The translations under genes and the position numbers were made by a program. DNA of 64,000 bases from an uncultured Dehalococcoidia bacterium (GTDB taxonomy: Bacteria; Chloroflexota; Dehalococcoidia; Lucifugimonadales; UBA1123): positions 2,563,800 through 2,627,799 of the forward strand of contig OY282441.1 in assembly GCA_958296105.1 (NCBI GenBank), in the 5' to 3' direction. The notes under the pieces were generated by a model, which saw nothing but the letters and a program-made list of their open reading frames with translations, ran no database searches and was not told the origin of the DNA. This document shows positions 41,260-50,123 of the stretch, one piece after another (positions within the stretch are counted from its first letter, which is position 1; the number at the start of each line of letters is the position of its first letter).

Positions 41260-42771
41260 TCACCTTACGCGCAGTACAACGCCGTCGGACAGTTCGGCTA
41301 CCGTCTCCACCCCGGGCAGGGAGCGGATGTCGAGGTGGCTGTATCTGTACGGGTACTGAAGATTGGGAGCATAGAACCAGACGATGGTCGGTTTGCCGGA
41401 GTCGCCTTTGATCCACCTCGCAAGATCATCGAGGTCTACAGGAAAGGGGATTTGTGCATACCTGCCCACAGCGGCGGTCATGTCCGAGAACCAGAGTATG
41501 GATGGGGCGTTGGAGAAAATCCTGCCTTCGAGACGGTTGGCTCTCAGGTACTTCAGCGTCTCCGAATCATTCCAGTACGCGGGGTTGTAGGCGTTTCCGC
41601 TGTATCCGCGCTCCACTGCGTGGGCAGTCAGTCTGAGTTCCCTTTGCGCAGAGATTCCAGTGTGCGCCAGGACTCCAACCAAGATGATAGAAGCTAAAAC
41701 CCACTTGGCACGGTCGATCCTGCCTTCGCCGCCCATTGGCAGGAACCTGTCCAGCAGCAGCGCCCCCGTCAGCAGCAGCGGCACGTAAGCCGGCACCATG
41801 AAACGGCTGTATGTACTAGCCAAAGGCGTCAATGTTGCGGCAATGCCGATGAATGCCATGTACACCAGGGCGAACGCGCCGAATGGAAGGGCTGGCCACA
41901 GGCCAGAGGAGGTGTATTCATTCGGTGGGTGGCGGGTAGAGTTACGGTGAGACAGGACAGCAGCCGACGCGGCAGCCAGCGCTACCAGCCCGGCTGCCGT
42001 CCACAGGTAAACGTCCCAGTTCGGAAAACGCCAGATCTGTGACCACTGGTTGAATACGTCAATCGTCTGCCGCAGCGAGTCGGCTATGGACTGCCCCGTG
42101 GCGCTGCTTCTATCCCCTGTTGGCAGTCCCGATATTAGCCAGTTGCGCGCCATAACCGCTGCCAGGGGAATCGAGGTGACCGCGCCGAAGACGGCGGCGC
42201 GCTTCAGACGAACGGAGAACGCCATCTCCCGGCAAGCCAGCAGCAGCATGACCCCGGTGAGTATCAGCACAACCCCCGTGTAGCGCGACAGCGCGGCAAG
42301 GGCGGTGAATAGCGCGGCACAGAGCAGGGTTGACCAATCGGCCTTCCGGTCGAGGAAGGACTCCAGCCAAATCAGCGCCAGCAGAGTCAACAGGATGAAG
42401 ACCGCCTCCGACAGGAAAGCCCCAGCATAATGGTTGAGAGAATGCGCGGCCATAATGGACAGCGTGGCAAAAAGCGCTAGGAGGCGCGACCGGAGGCTGC
42501 GCCGCAGCCACAGGCCGGATGCCAGGATGGTCAAGCCGAAGGCGGCGGCGTTCACCAGCCGGCCCGTCTCCAGCGGCTCGATTCCGAACAGCATGGTGAA
42601 CGCCAGGAGCAGGTGGAACAGAGGCGGCTGTGTAACCACCTCTACGCCGTTGAAGTTCCGCAAGCCCTCGCCCGCAAGCAGGTTCATGGCGGTGGACAGG
42701 TAACCTGTGGAGTCCGCGCTAATAGCCGCGCCGTGGGTGGAAGTGCGGATCAGCGCGTGCGCCGTCCCCAA
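41260..42771 (-). CDS. GT-C family membrane glycosyltransferase (ArnT/PMT-like)
   Basis: About 503 aa, roughly ten hydrophobic helices. The first outer loop ISADSTGYLSTAMNLLAGEG has the acidic residue expected of GT-C enzymes using polyprenyl-phosphate sugars; then TQPPLFHLLLAFTMLFG and SRYTGVVLILTGVMLL. The C-terminal soluble domain includes IVWFYAPNLQYPYRYSHLDI. The TTG start at 42771 begins within the first helix; the open frame continues upstream to about 42950 (RRSQPDRFTLLIVLAAALGT) without ATG or GTG, so the true start is unclear. The C-terminal part also exists as a fragment at 36357-36711. May glycosylate lipid or surface protein such as the neighbouring propeller. Confidence 0.8.
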   Translation of the reverse strand: MGTAHALIRTSTHGAAISADSTGYLSTAMNLLAGEGLRNFNGVEVVTQPPLFHLLLAFTMLFGIEPLETGRLVNAAAFGLTILASGLWLRRSLRSRLLALFATLSIMAAHSLNHYAGAFLSEAVFILLTLLALIWLESFLDRKADWSTLLCAALFTALAALSRYTGVVLILTGVMLLLACREMAFSVRLKRAAVFGAVTSIPLAAVMARNWLISGLPTGDRSSATGQSIADSLRQTIDVFNQWSQIWRFPNWDVYLWTAAGLVALAAASAAVLSHRNSTRHPPNEYTSSGLWPALPFGAFALVYMAFIGIAATLTPLASTYSRFMVPAYVPLLLTGALLLDRFLPMGGEGRIDRAKWVLASIILVGVLAHTGISAQRELRLTAHAVERGYSGNAYNPAYWNDSETLKYLRANRLEGRIFSNAPSILWFSDMTAAVGRYAQIPFPVDLDDLARWIKGDSGKPTIVWFYAPNLQYPYRYSHLDIRSLPGVETVAELSDGVVLRVR

Positions 42772-43132
42772 CGCGGCAGCAAGGACGATGAGCAGGGTAA
42801 AGCGGTCAGGCTGCGAACGACGAAGGACAGCTGTCAGCGGGGTCGTGAACGATTCTCTGCGTAAACGAGAGCCAAGTCGGGAGAGGTGCAGTTTGCGTAT
42901 CGGTCGGCAGCGTCTCAGTTTGGGATCGCTCCTGTCACCATTTGCCCATCCATGTCAGGGTATCATGGGGCAGGTATCAGCGATCAACCCCATTCGCCAT
43001 TCTCGATTCGGGACGCAGGCGGGAGACTGAAGGGCGGTACATCGAGACCCAACCCCGTCACGGATTGGCAGAAGCCAAACGTGGTATCATGTAAGGAATC
43101 CCCAATGAACGAGTGATTGGCAGGCTAGAACT
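42772..43132. other. divergent spacer, no independent gene
   Basis: On the minus strand the glycosyltransferase frame stays open to about 42950 with a plausible first membrane helix but no standard start. The rest, to 43132, contains two TATCATG-containing stretches (42960 and 43085) and no ribosome site. The promoter of the 43133 gene should lie here. Confidence 0.45.
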
Positions 43133-44485
43133 ATGTCGTGTCAGAACCATGTGTGCGCGGATCTGATCTTGGTTGGCTGCGTGAAGAGCAAGGTCGACTA
43201 CCCAGCTCAAGCCAGATGCCTATACAAATCGCCACTCTGGAATTATCGCCGAGAGTACGCGGAATGTCTTGGCTGTGCTTGGTACATCCTCAGCGCCAAA
43301 CACGGGCTGCTCGATCCCCTCTCGGAGATCGAGCCGTATGACTTGGCGCTGTCAGACATGTCGGCGGCAGAGCGTCGAGAATGGTCTGAGCGTGTCCTTG
43401 CCGATCTGGTCAAGAAGCATCCATCGCTGTCGGGAAAAGTCGTCGAGATTCATGCAGGGAAGCCTTATGCCGAACACGGGCTCGAAGACGGACTGATCAA
43501 GATGGGGGCGACCGTTTGTCGACCGCTGAAGCATATGCGTGGCATCGGTTCACAAATCGCATGGTATAAAGAGCGGCTGGCTGCTGCGTGTTCCCATGCA
43601 CGCAGAAATGCCCGGCTGGCCGAAAAGATCGCTGGTGATTTCTACGGTGACGGGTTCGATCTGTCCGCGAGAGACGACCCGCCGAGCGGCGCATGGACGC
43701 AAATGCCGGAAGTCAAAGCTGTGCGCAAGCTGCGCGATTTGGGCGCGTCGGATCGTGAGGTGCGCCTGTTCCTGACCTTCATCTCAGCCATGGACCGCGC
43801 GCGAGACGCCAACCGCCTGTGGTGCGCGGGATACTGCCTATTCAAGAGTCGCCCGGAGCTTTTCGAGCCTGACATAGCGTCGTCCATCGAGATCGAGACA
43901 CTTCGCAAGCTGCTGTCCGAGAGTGGGGTTAGCCAGCGACACGAACAAGACGCGAAAGCATGGAGCAAAATTGCCCGCAGCCTGAGCTCTGGACATGGGC
44001 CGGTGCGCAGGGTCATCGACGACGGCATTGGAGACGCCTGCAAGCTGCTCGAGGATCTGCGGAGCGAATCTAGCAGCGGGTGTCCTCGATTTCCGCTTCT
44101 CAAAGGTCGCAAAATCGGGCCGATGTGGGTGCGGATGATTGCGTGGCCCGGCGGGGCGAAGATCGACCGTATAGGCGTCATCCCCGTTGCTGTCGACGTG
44201 CATGTGCGTCGCGTTACCGAGAACTTGGGTGTGACGGACACCCGACACCTTCGGCTCGAACAGGCTAGGCCGTGCATCCAGTCCGCTTGGCACAAAGCGG
44301 TTTCGTTGGCAAAGATCGGCGGGCCGCCAGAAATCGAAGGCACGTGCGCGGCGCTCGATCCTGCGCTGTGGTTCTTTGGCAAGTATGGCTGTAGCCACTG
44401 CGAGAAGGTGGGCAGTCGCGTACCCATTGGCAGAGCTTGCGACAGCTGTCAGTTTCCCTTTCCACCTGAAACCGAGCAGTGTTGA
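43133..44485 (+). CDS. DUF6884 protein fused to an HhH-GPD DNA glycosylase-like domain
   Basis: 450 aa, two domains. Residues 1-145: DUF6884-type (LILVGCVKSKVDYPAQA, CAWYILSAKHGLLDPLSEIE, GKVVEIHAGKPYAEHGL), a YaaA/7-deazaguanine-enzyme-related family. Residues 190-440: a helical domain with a helix-hairpin-helix (FPLLKGRKIGPMWVRMIAW) followed by PVAVDVHVRRVTENLG, matching the VDTHVxR catalytic-Asp strand of HhH-GPD glycosylases. It ends in CSHCEK...CDSCQF, a four-Cys metal site. Together this suggests recognition and excision or exchange of a modified base in DNA. It lies 500 bp before a restriction-modification pair. The domain pairing, to my knowledge, is unusual; function is inferred. Confidence 0.8.
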   Translation: MSCQNHVCADLILVGCVKSKVDYPAQARCLYKSPLWNYRREYAECLGCAWYILSAKHGLLDPLSEIEPYDLALSDMSAAERREWSERVLADLVKKHPSLSGKVVEIHAGKPYAEHGLEDGLIKMGATVCRPLKHMRGIGSQIAWYKERLAAACSHARRNARLAEKIAGDFYGDGFDLSARDDPPSGAWTQMPEVKAVRKLRDLGASDREVRLFLTFISAMDRARDANRLWCAGYCLFKSRPELFEPDIASSIEIETLRKLLSESGVSQRHEQDAKAWSKIARSLSSGHGPVRRVIDDGIGDACKLLEDLRSESSSGCPRFPLLKGRKIGPMWVRMIAWPGGAKIDRIGVIPVAVDVHVRRVTENLGVTDTRHLRLEQARPCIQSAWHKAVSLAKIGGPPEIEGTCAALDPALWFFGKYGCSHCEKVGSRVPIGRACDSCQFPFPPETEQC

Positions 44486-44587
44486 CGTCCGCGCTTGACG
44501 GCGAATCCATCGTGCGAGGTTGACCCTCACATTCGCGTCAGGGTCCGCTAGAATCTCGGTCCTGAATTTCAGCGCAGGGGTCGGGAT

Positions 44588-44885
44588 ATGAGCTTGGATA
44601 TCGGCGTGGTGCAGATTGACTACTCCGCAAGGCCGCCGCGCGGGGCTGCCTGCGATTTCGCTCGAAGCCTCATGTATGGAGATGGGCGATGAGTATTGGA
44701 GGGTAGCCGAAGCTGAGAACGTCTTCGTGGAGTTCGAGCGGGCGCGCCTGTTCGACCGCGCCGAGCGGTATGCCGCAGCGGGTCGACTATCGCCAAGAGA
44801 CGCCGACCGCGTATTGGGTTGGATCAGGGGGCTTGCGTGGAAGGATGGTCATGTCCTGCTGTATTTGGGCTGGGTGATTCCGTGA
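44588..44885 (+). pseudogene. small gene of a conserved unknown family, frameshifted
   Basis: 44588-44695 starts MSLDIGVVQIDYSARPPRGA and would continue as a helix FARSLM, but runs to a stop. From about 44670 another frame continues naturally with GDEYWRVAEAENVFVEFERA, then GRLSPRDADRVLGWIRGLAW and ends at 44885. Joined, they give one protein of about 98 aa, a layout known from small uncharacterised proteins (V-x-IDY start, FVEFER, tandem helices, LxWI). One base change in length near 44668-44676 separates the halves. It could be decayed, or a programmed frameshift. Confidence 0.6.
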
Positions 44886-44924
44886 ATGGCTCTTGTATCT
44901 CGTAAGTTTTGGATACTCAGCCGC

Positions 44925-44953
44925 TTGCAGATGCGATCCGGCGCTGATAACAT
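44925..44953 (+). promoter_or_regulatory. possible promoter of the restriction-modification pair
   Basis: TTGCAG (44925-44930), 17-base spacer, TAACAT (44948-44953): three to four matches per hexamer to the housekeeping consensus, about 65 bases upstream of the methyltransferase start. Confidence 0.4.
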
Positions 44954-45019
44954 AGCATCAATCCCCTCGCACGCATGATCTGATCCGTAGCCAGAGCGTC
45001 AGGAATTTGAGAGACCCAT

Positions 45020-46717
45020 ATGGTTGCAGCTGACAAGAATCGAGCTAGTGGCAGCCGTGACGATGGCGCAGGGCAAACCCGCGATGGTCACAAGCTACAG
45101 CCCGCTTTAATCCCATCCATTGAGTTCGATGCAGTCAATGAAACCATGACCGTATCCCAAGCGAGCGTCTGGGCGTCGAAGCGGACGGGACGCAATGTGA
45201 CACCATCCAACATCTCGTACCTAATCAAATATGGTCGTATCCATGGAATTGGCAAGAACGTCTCTTTGATGGTCAGCGTTGCCGACTTGGAGCGATACTA
45301 CCAATCCCGTTCTGGTCATAGCGAAGACGTTTACAGGCGCAGGCTTGGCGACGATCTAAACTGGCATCTGTCATTCGAGCAGTACAAAGAGTCTGAAACC
45401 ACCAAGCATGTTCACCGCCTGCATCCGTACAAGGGGAAATTCATCCCTCAACTGGTCGAGTACTTCATAGACTCCCATACAGATGAATTCAAGAGAGAAG
45501 CCTGTTTCTCTCCCGGAGACATCATCCTAGATCCATTTTGTGGCAGCGGCACGACATTAGTCCAAGCCAACGAATCAGGCATACACGCCATCGGAATTGA
45601 CGTGTCGCTGTTCAACTCGATGATTAGCAACTTGAAACTGTCCAATGTCAAACTGAACGATCTGGCAACGGCTGCTATGCTTGTCGAAAACTGCATAGCA
45701 GCCAACATAAATGGACAGAAGGCGCGGAGCTTCGAGGAAGATCTACTTGCCGAGCTCAAAACGTTCAACACGAAGTTCTTCCCGTCACCGGATTTTCGGC
45801 GGCAAGTGCGAAATGGTTCGATTGACCATGACCATTACACCACTGATAAAGATTCGCAGTTTCAGGCGATATACTATCGTCTGCTCGAAGAACACGATGT
45901 CAGCAGTGACATCGATGCAAACAGCGAAACTTTCCTCGATAGCTGGTACCACGAGTCGGTACGCAGTGAGATAGACAGCGCAATCAGCTTCATAGACGGA
46001 TATAGAGATCCGCTGTTGCGCGACATCCTGCGTATGATACTAAGTCGCACGATTCGATCATCTCGCGCCACTACGCACTATGATTTGGCTACACTGATAC
46101 GGCCCGTTACCGAGACGTACTACTGCGGAAAACACAGCAAAATATGCAAACCCCTCTTTTCCATGCTCAATTGGTGGAAGCGTTACTCCAAAGATACCGT
46201 AAGGCGAATGGCGCAGTTCAAGAGACTGCGTACTGACACATTCCAAGTTTGCTTGACCGGAGACTCTCGTGAGATAGACATATTCTCACATTTGCACGGT
46301 GTGAATAGCGGACTTGCCAGTTTGTCGCGCCAACAAAAGATTCGTGGGATATTCTCGAGTCCCCCATATGTCGGTCTGATCGACTATCACGATCAGCACG
46401 CCTACGCCTATGAGTTGTTCGGCCTGCCTCGAAACGACAGCGCTGAAATCGGACCGATGAGCTCTGGGCGCGGACGGCAGGCGCGAGACATGTACGTTGA
46501 AAGCATTGCCAGCGTACTCGTGAATTGCCAGAAATACATGATCCCTGACTACGACGCCTTCCTCGTGGCAAACGATAGATTCGGACTCTATCCGCGCATT
46601 GCCGAACTCGCCGGAATGGAAATAAAAAGAGAGTACAAGCGTCCAGTGCTGAATCGCGCGGAAGGTGACAAGGGCGCGTACTCGGAAACGATTTTCCATA
46701 TGCGAAGAAAGGACTAG
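45020..46717 (+). CDS. Type II DNA methyltransferase (amino-methyltransferase, likely m4C) with N-terminal HTH
   Basis: 565 aa. An N-terminal MerR-like DNA-binding segment (TVSQASVWASKRTGRNVTPS; HGIGKNVSLMVSVADLERYY) precedes the methyltransferase. AdoMet motif I DPFCGSGTTLVQANESGIHA (about residue 172) comes before catalytic motif IV SSPPYVGLIDYHDQHAY (about 448). SPPY favours N4-cytosine, although N6-adenine cannot be excluded. A roughly 250-residue helical insertion between them is the target-recognition region. ATG 45020 follows GAGAG. The restriction enzyme gene starts 2 bp after the stop. Codon use and AT content differ from the GC-rich surroundings, indicating transfer. Confidence 0.88.
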   Translation: MVAADKNRASGSRDDGAGQTRDGHKLQPALIPSIEFDAVNETMTVSQASVWASKRTGRNVTPSNISYLIKYGRIHGIGKNVSLMVSVADLERYYQSRSGHSEDVYRRRLGDDLNWHLSFEQYKESETTKHVHRLHPYKGKFIPQLVEYFIDSHTDEFKREACFSPGDIILDPFCGSGTTLVQANESGIHAIGIDVSLFNSMISNLKLSNVKLNDLATAAMLVENCIAANINGQKARSFEEDLLAELKTFNTKFFPSPDFRRQVRNGSIDHDHYTTDKDSQFQAIYYRLLEEHDVSSDIDANSETFLDSWYHESVRSEIDSAISFIDGYRDPLLRDILRMILSRTIRSSRATTHYDLATLIRPVTETYYCGKHSKICKPLFSMLNWWKRYSKDTVRRMAQFKRLRTDTFQVCLTGDSREIDIFSHLHGVNSGLASLSRQQKIRGIFSSPPYVGLIDYHDQHAYAYELFGLPRNDSAEIGPMSSGRGRQARDMYVESIASVLVNCQKYMIPDYDAFLVANDRFGLYPRIAELAGMEIKREYKRPVLNRAEGDKGAYSETIFHMRRKD

Positions 46718-46719
46718 GC

Positions 46720-47499
46720 ATGTTCTCGAAAGCAGCTATCGAAGCTATCTTGGAATCGTCGCTGCGTCAGAAGATGCAAAGCTACAATCCTGAGCCTTCT
46801 CATATGCCATTTCATACGCGCTTGCTTGGCAGAGATAGAATGGCGCTGTTTTCCTTTATTCATTCACTCAATACAAACTTCGGAACCGCTATCTTCGAGA
46901 AAGTGGCAGAGCAGATAGCCCTTGGCGCATTTGATGAAGTCTCACTACAGTACAAACTCAGCGGTGTCCTCTCACAAGACGCTCAGAGTGAGATAACGAG
47001 AATTATGAACGATTTAAGTGCAGGGACACGAGATCCCAACCATGAGATCGAAATAGAACAGATTCGTAAGCATTCTCGATCTGGGCGACGGATCGAGAAG
47101 AGGATGCGTAAAGCAGATATTTTCCTGATCAAAGAAGAAACCTTATATTTGATCGACATAAAGACTGCCAAACCAAATTTGGCCGGCTTCGAGAAGTACA
47201 AACAAGACATGCTGGAATGGGCAGGCACGATTCTCTACAGCAATCCAGATGCGGATGTGCGAATAGCAATTGCTATTCCGTACAATCCCTATGAGCCAAA
47301 CCCATATAGACGCTGGACACTGCGCGGCATGTTGGAGATCGAAGATCAGAGCCAACTAATGGTAGGGGCTGAGTTCTGGAACTTCCTTGCCGGAGGAGAG
47401 GATATCTACGAAGACCTACTGGAATGCTTTGAGAGTGTCGGCTATCGTCTGCGCCACGAAATTGATGACTATTTCAAGAGATTCGCGGGAAGCGGTTAG
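46720..47499 (+). CDS. TdeIII-family type II restriction endonuclease
   Basis: 259 aa. SHMPFHTRLLGRDRMALFSF and IHSLNTNFGTAIFEKVAEQI are the TdeIII family N-terminal signature. The nuclease core is RKADIFLIKEETLYLIDIKTAKPN, i.e. D...DIK of a PD-(D/E)XK fold, followed by IAIPYNPYEPNPYRRWTLRG. Family members with known specificity (TdeIII) cut GGNCC; the target here should be tested, not assumed. Starts 2 bp after the methyltransferase stop, giving M then R order so protection precedes cleavage. Low GC like its partner. Confidence 0.92.
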   Translation: MFSKAAIEAILESSLRQKMQSYNPEPSHMPFHTRLLGRDRMALFSFIHSLNTNFGTAIFEKVAEQIALGAFDEVSLQYKLSGVLSQDAQSEITRIMNDLSAGTRDPNHEIEIEQIRKHSRSGRRIEKRMRKADIFLIKEETLYLIDIKTAKPNLAGFEKYKQDMLEWAGTILYSNPDADVRIAIAIPYNPYEPNPYRRWTLRGMLEIEDQSQLMVGAEFWNFLAGGEDIYEDLLECFESVGYRLRHEIDDYFKRFAGSG

Positions 47500-47688
47500 G
47501 GACAAAATCAGATGGCGTCAGGAAGTGTCAGGCGAGCAGATACAGAAATTTACGCAGGGTTCGGCGGTTCTCTCGAAGCTCGGAAAGACCTTCATTCTCA
47601 CTATGCCCTGTTGTCAAAAGAGTGAAGCTGCCCCGCCCCCATCTCCTCTCACCCTAGATCGCCAATTAGAAAGAAGTCTATCATAGCA

Positions 47689-49206
47689 ATGAGCTTTCAT
47701 CGTCCCGCCCCAGTCGTCATGATACAGGGGACGGGATCGTCGGTCGGAAAGAGCTTCTTGGCGACTGGCCTCTGCCGCCTGTTCGCGCAGGACGGATACC
47801 GCGTCGCGCCGTTCAAGGCTCAGAACATGTCGCTCAACTCGGGGGTGACGCCCGACGGATTGGAGATAGGCCGCGCTCAGGTGGCTCAGGCAGAGGCCGC
47901 GCGCGTGGAGCCGATGGTCGAGATGAACCCCGTCCTGCTCAAGCCGGAGGGAAACAGAACGTCTCAGCTCGTCGTAATGGGCAGAATGAGCGGCGCGTTC
48001 CACTCTATGGATTTCCTCACGCGCAAGAGTCGGCTCTGGGACGCGGTGACGTCCGCGCTGGATACGCTGCGCTCTCGGTTCGACATCGTGGTGGCGGAGG
48101 GCGCGGGAAGCCCGGCGGAAATCAACCTGCGCGAGGGCGACATCGTGAACATGGCCGTCGCGCTCCACGCCCGAGCCCCCGTGTTCCTCGTGGGCGATAT
48201 AGACAGGGGCGGCGTGTTCGCCTCGCTCTACGGCACGCTTGCCCTCATCGCTGAACGCGAGCGCGAGCTGGTCAGGGGACTCGTCATCAACAAGTTTCGG
48301 GGCGACATAGACCTGCTGACTCCCGGACTCGACATGATCGAGGAGCTGACGGGCGTTCCGGTTGTCGGCGTGCTTCCGCATCTCACGGACGTGTACGTGC
48401 CGGAGGAGGACTCGCCCCAAATGGCTCGTGTGTCCTCGCACGTCAGCGGAAGCTGCGCGCTGGACATCGCCATAATCGCGCTGCCGCACATGGCGAACTT
48501 CGACGAGTTCGACCCGCTGGCGCGACGCGGCGCAGTGAGTCTGCGTTACGTCAGGCGTCGCTCCGAGTTCGGATCGCCCGATCTGGTCATCCTGCCCGGC
48601 TCCAAGATGACGGTGGCCGATCTGGAATACCTGATAGACACGGGGCTGGACTCGGACGTAATGCGGCATCTGGAAAGCGGCGGGCCGCTGATCGGCATAT
48701 GCGGCGGTATGCAGATGATGGGAAGGCGCATAAGCGACCCGCTCGGAATCGAGTCGGACACGCCCGAAGTCGACGGGCTTGGCATCCTCGACATCGACAC
48801 CCACTTCGCAGGCGACAAGCTGGCTGCGCGCGCGAGCGGCGAGGTGACGAGCGGCGGCGGACTTCTCGCGGGCGCAGAGGGGATGCGCTTCTCAGGGTAC
48901 GAGATACACGTGGGCGTCAGCGGCTCCCGCGGCCGCGCCGCGCCCGTAATGCGGACGGATGACGGAGACGCGCCCGTCGGATTCAGCGACGAATCGGGGC
49001 GAGCGCTCGGCGCATACGTCCACGACCTGTTCAAGAACGAAGATATTGCCGACTGCATCCTGAGCAACGTGTCGGCGATGCGCGGCTTGGCGCGCAGTCA
49101 CGAGGCAGATGAGTTCTCACAGGATGCGGAGTACGACAAGCTGGCTGCCCACCTGCGCGAGCGCCTCGACGTCTGCGCGGTGTACGCGGCGATGGGGCTG
49201 AGATAG
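47689..49206 (+). CDS. cobQ: cobyric acid synthase
   Basis: 505 aa, glutamine-dependent amidation of adenosylcobyrinic acid a,c-diamide at four positions in cobalamin synthesis. N-terminal P-loop MIQGTGSSVGKSFLATGLCR, FKAQNMSLNSGVTPDGLEIG and the VVAEGAGSPAEINLREGDIV signature; glutamine amidotransferase domain with ILPGSKMTVADL, nucleophile Cys in LIGICGGMQMMG and the HDLF catalytic His near the end. No other cobalamin gene or cobalamin riboswitch was seen nearby; the 190-bp upstream spacer shows nothing clear. Confidence 0.96.
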   Translation: MSFHRPAPVVMIQGTGSSVGKSFLATGLCRLFAQDGYRVAPFKAQNMSLNSGVTPDGLEIGRAQVAQAEAARVEPMVEMNPVLLKPEGNRTSQLVVMGRMSGAFHSMDFLTRKSRLWDAVTSALDTLRSRFDIVVAEGAGSPAEINLREGDIVNMAVALHARAPVFLVGDIDRGGVFASLYGTLALIAERERELVRGLVINKFRGDIDLLTPGLDMIEELTGVPVVGVLPHLTDVYVPEEDSPQMARVSSHVSGSCALDIAIIALPHMANFDEFDPLARRGAVSLRYVRRRSEFGSPDLVILPGSKMTVADLEYLIDTGLDSDVMRHLESGGPLIGICGGMQMMGRRISDPLGIESDTPEVDGLGILDIDTHFAGDKLAARASGEVTSGGGLLAGAEGMRFSGYEIHVGVSGSRGRAAPVMRTDDGDAPVGFSDESGRALGAYVHDLFKNEDIADCILSNVSAMRGLARSHEADEFSQDAEYDKLAAHLRERLDVCAVYAAMGLR

Positions 49207-49238
49207 ATCCACACTCAGAAACACGGAGGAGAGACGAA

Positions 49239-50114
49239 ATGGAAAAACGCACTCTCGGACGCACCGCGCATCGAAGCACGGTGGTCACGTTCGGCGCATA
49301 CTCGGTCGGATACGTGGGACAGGACGAAGCAGACGAGGCCATCCAGATGGTACTCGACCACGGCGTGAACCACATGGACATCGCGCCGAGCTATGCGCAG
49401 TCCATGGAGCGAGTGGCTCCGTGGATGCCCGAGCTCAAGGACAAGATGTTCCTCGGCTCCAAGACGCGCTTCCGAACGCGAGATGAGGCGTGGCGAGACG
49501 TCGAGAGCATCCTGAAGCGGATGAACGTAGAAGACTTCGATCTGTTCCAGCTCCACTCAGTGGACACGATAGACGAACTGGACAAGGCCACGTCTCCGGG
49601 CGGCGCGCTAGAGACGCTGATCGAGATGCGCGATCAGGGCCTCACGAAGTGGCTCGGAATCACCGGACACGGCCCATACGTCCCCAGTACCATTCTGGAA
49701 GGGCTGCGCCGCTTCGACTTCGACACGGTCATGTTCCCGTTGAGTCCGGCGATGGCGCGCGATCCGGACTACCGCCGCGACTCCGATGCGCTGCTGGCGG
49801 AGTGCGCGTCTCGGAACGTGGGCGTCCAGACCATCAAGATGATCGCGCGCGGCGGCTGGGGCGAGGGCCGGCGCGACTGCCACACTTGGTACGACCCGCA
49901 CCGCGATCAGAAAGAGATCGACCGCTCGCTGTGGTGGGTACTCTCCCAGCCGATGCACACCGCGCCCAGCTCGGGCGAGATCGGCCTGCTGCCCAAGGTG
50001 CTGGACGCCGCCGAACGCTTCAGCCAGCTGAGCGAGGCGGAACAGGCTGATGCGGTCGCCGCCCAGCGTCCACCGCTCCCACACCCCGCGCTCGCCATAC
50101 CGGCGGCGGACTGA
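49239..50114 (+). CDS. aldo/keto reductase family protein
   Basis: 291 aa. N-terminal LGRTAHRSTVVTFGAYSVGY, HGVNHMDIAPSYAQSMERVA (catalytic-type Asp with Tyr), LKDKMFLGSKTRFRTRDEA and VEDFDLFQLHSV (AKR signature). Good ribosome site GGAGAGACGAA before ATG 49239. The catalytic Asp-Tyr-Lys-His set appears intact: Asp and Tyr above, Lys in GSKTRF, His in LHSV. NAD(P)H-dependent reduction of an aldehyde or ketone; substrate unknown. 33 bp after cobQ but probably unrelated to it. Confidence 0.93.
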   Translation: MEKRTLGRTAHRSTVVTFGAYSVGYVGQDEADEAIQMVLDHGVNHMDIAPSYAQSMERVAPWMPELKDKMFLGSKTRFRTRDEAWRDVESILKRMNVEDFDLFQLHSVDTIDELDKATSPGGALETLIEMRDQGLTKWLGITGHGPYVPSTILEGLRRFDFDTVMFPLSPAMARDPDYRRDSDALLAECASRNVGVQTIKMIARGGWGEGRRDCHTWYDPHRDQKEIDRSLWWVLSQPMHTAPSSGEIGLLPKVLDAAERFSQLSEAEQADAVAAQRPPLPHPALAIPAAD

Positions 50115-50123
50115 GACGAATGT

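Noticed and set aside
42772-43132. tRNA or small RNA in the spacer
   Set aside because: No cloverleaf, GTTCGAATC-type T-arm or terminator found by eye.
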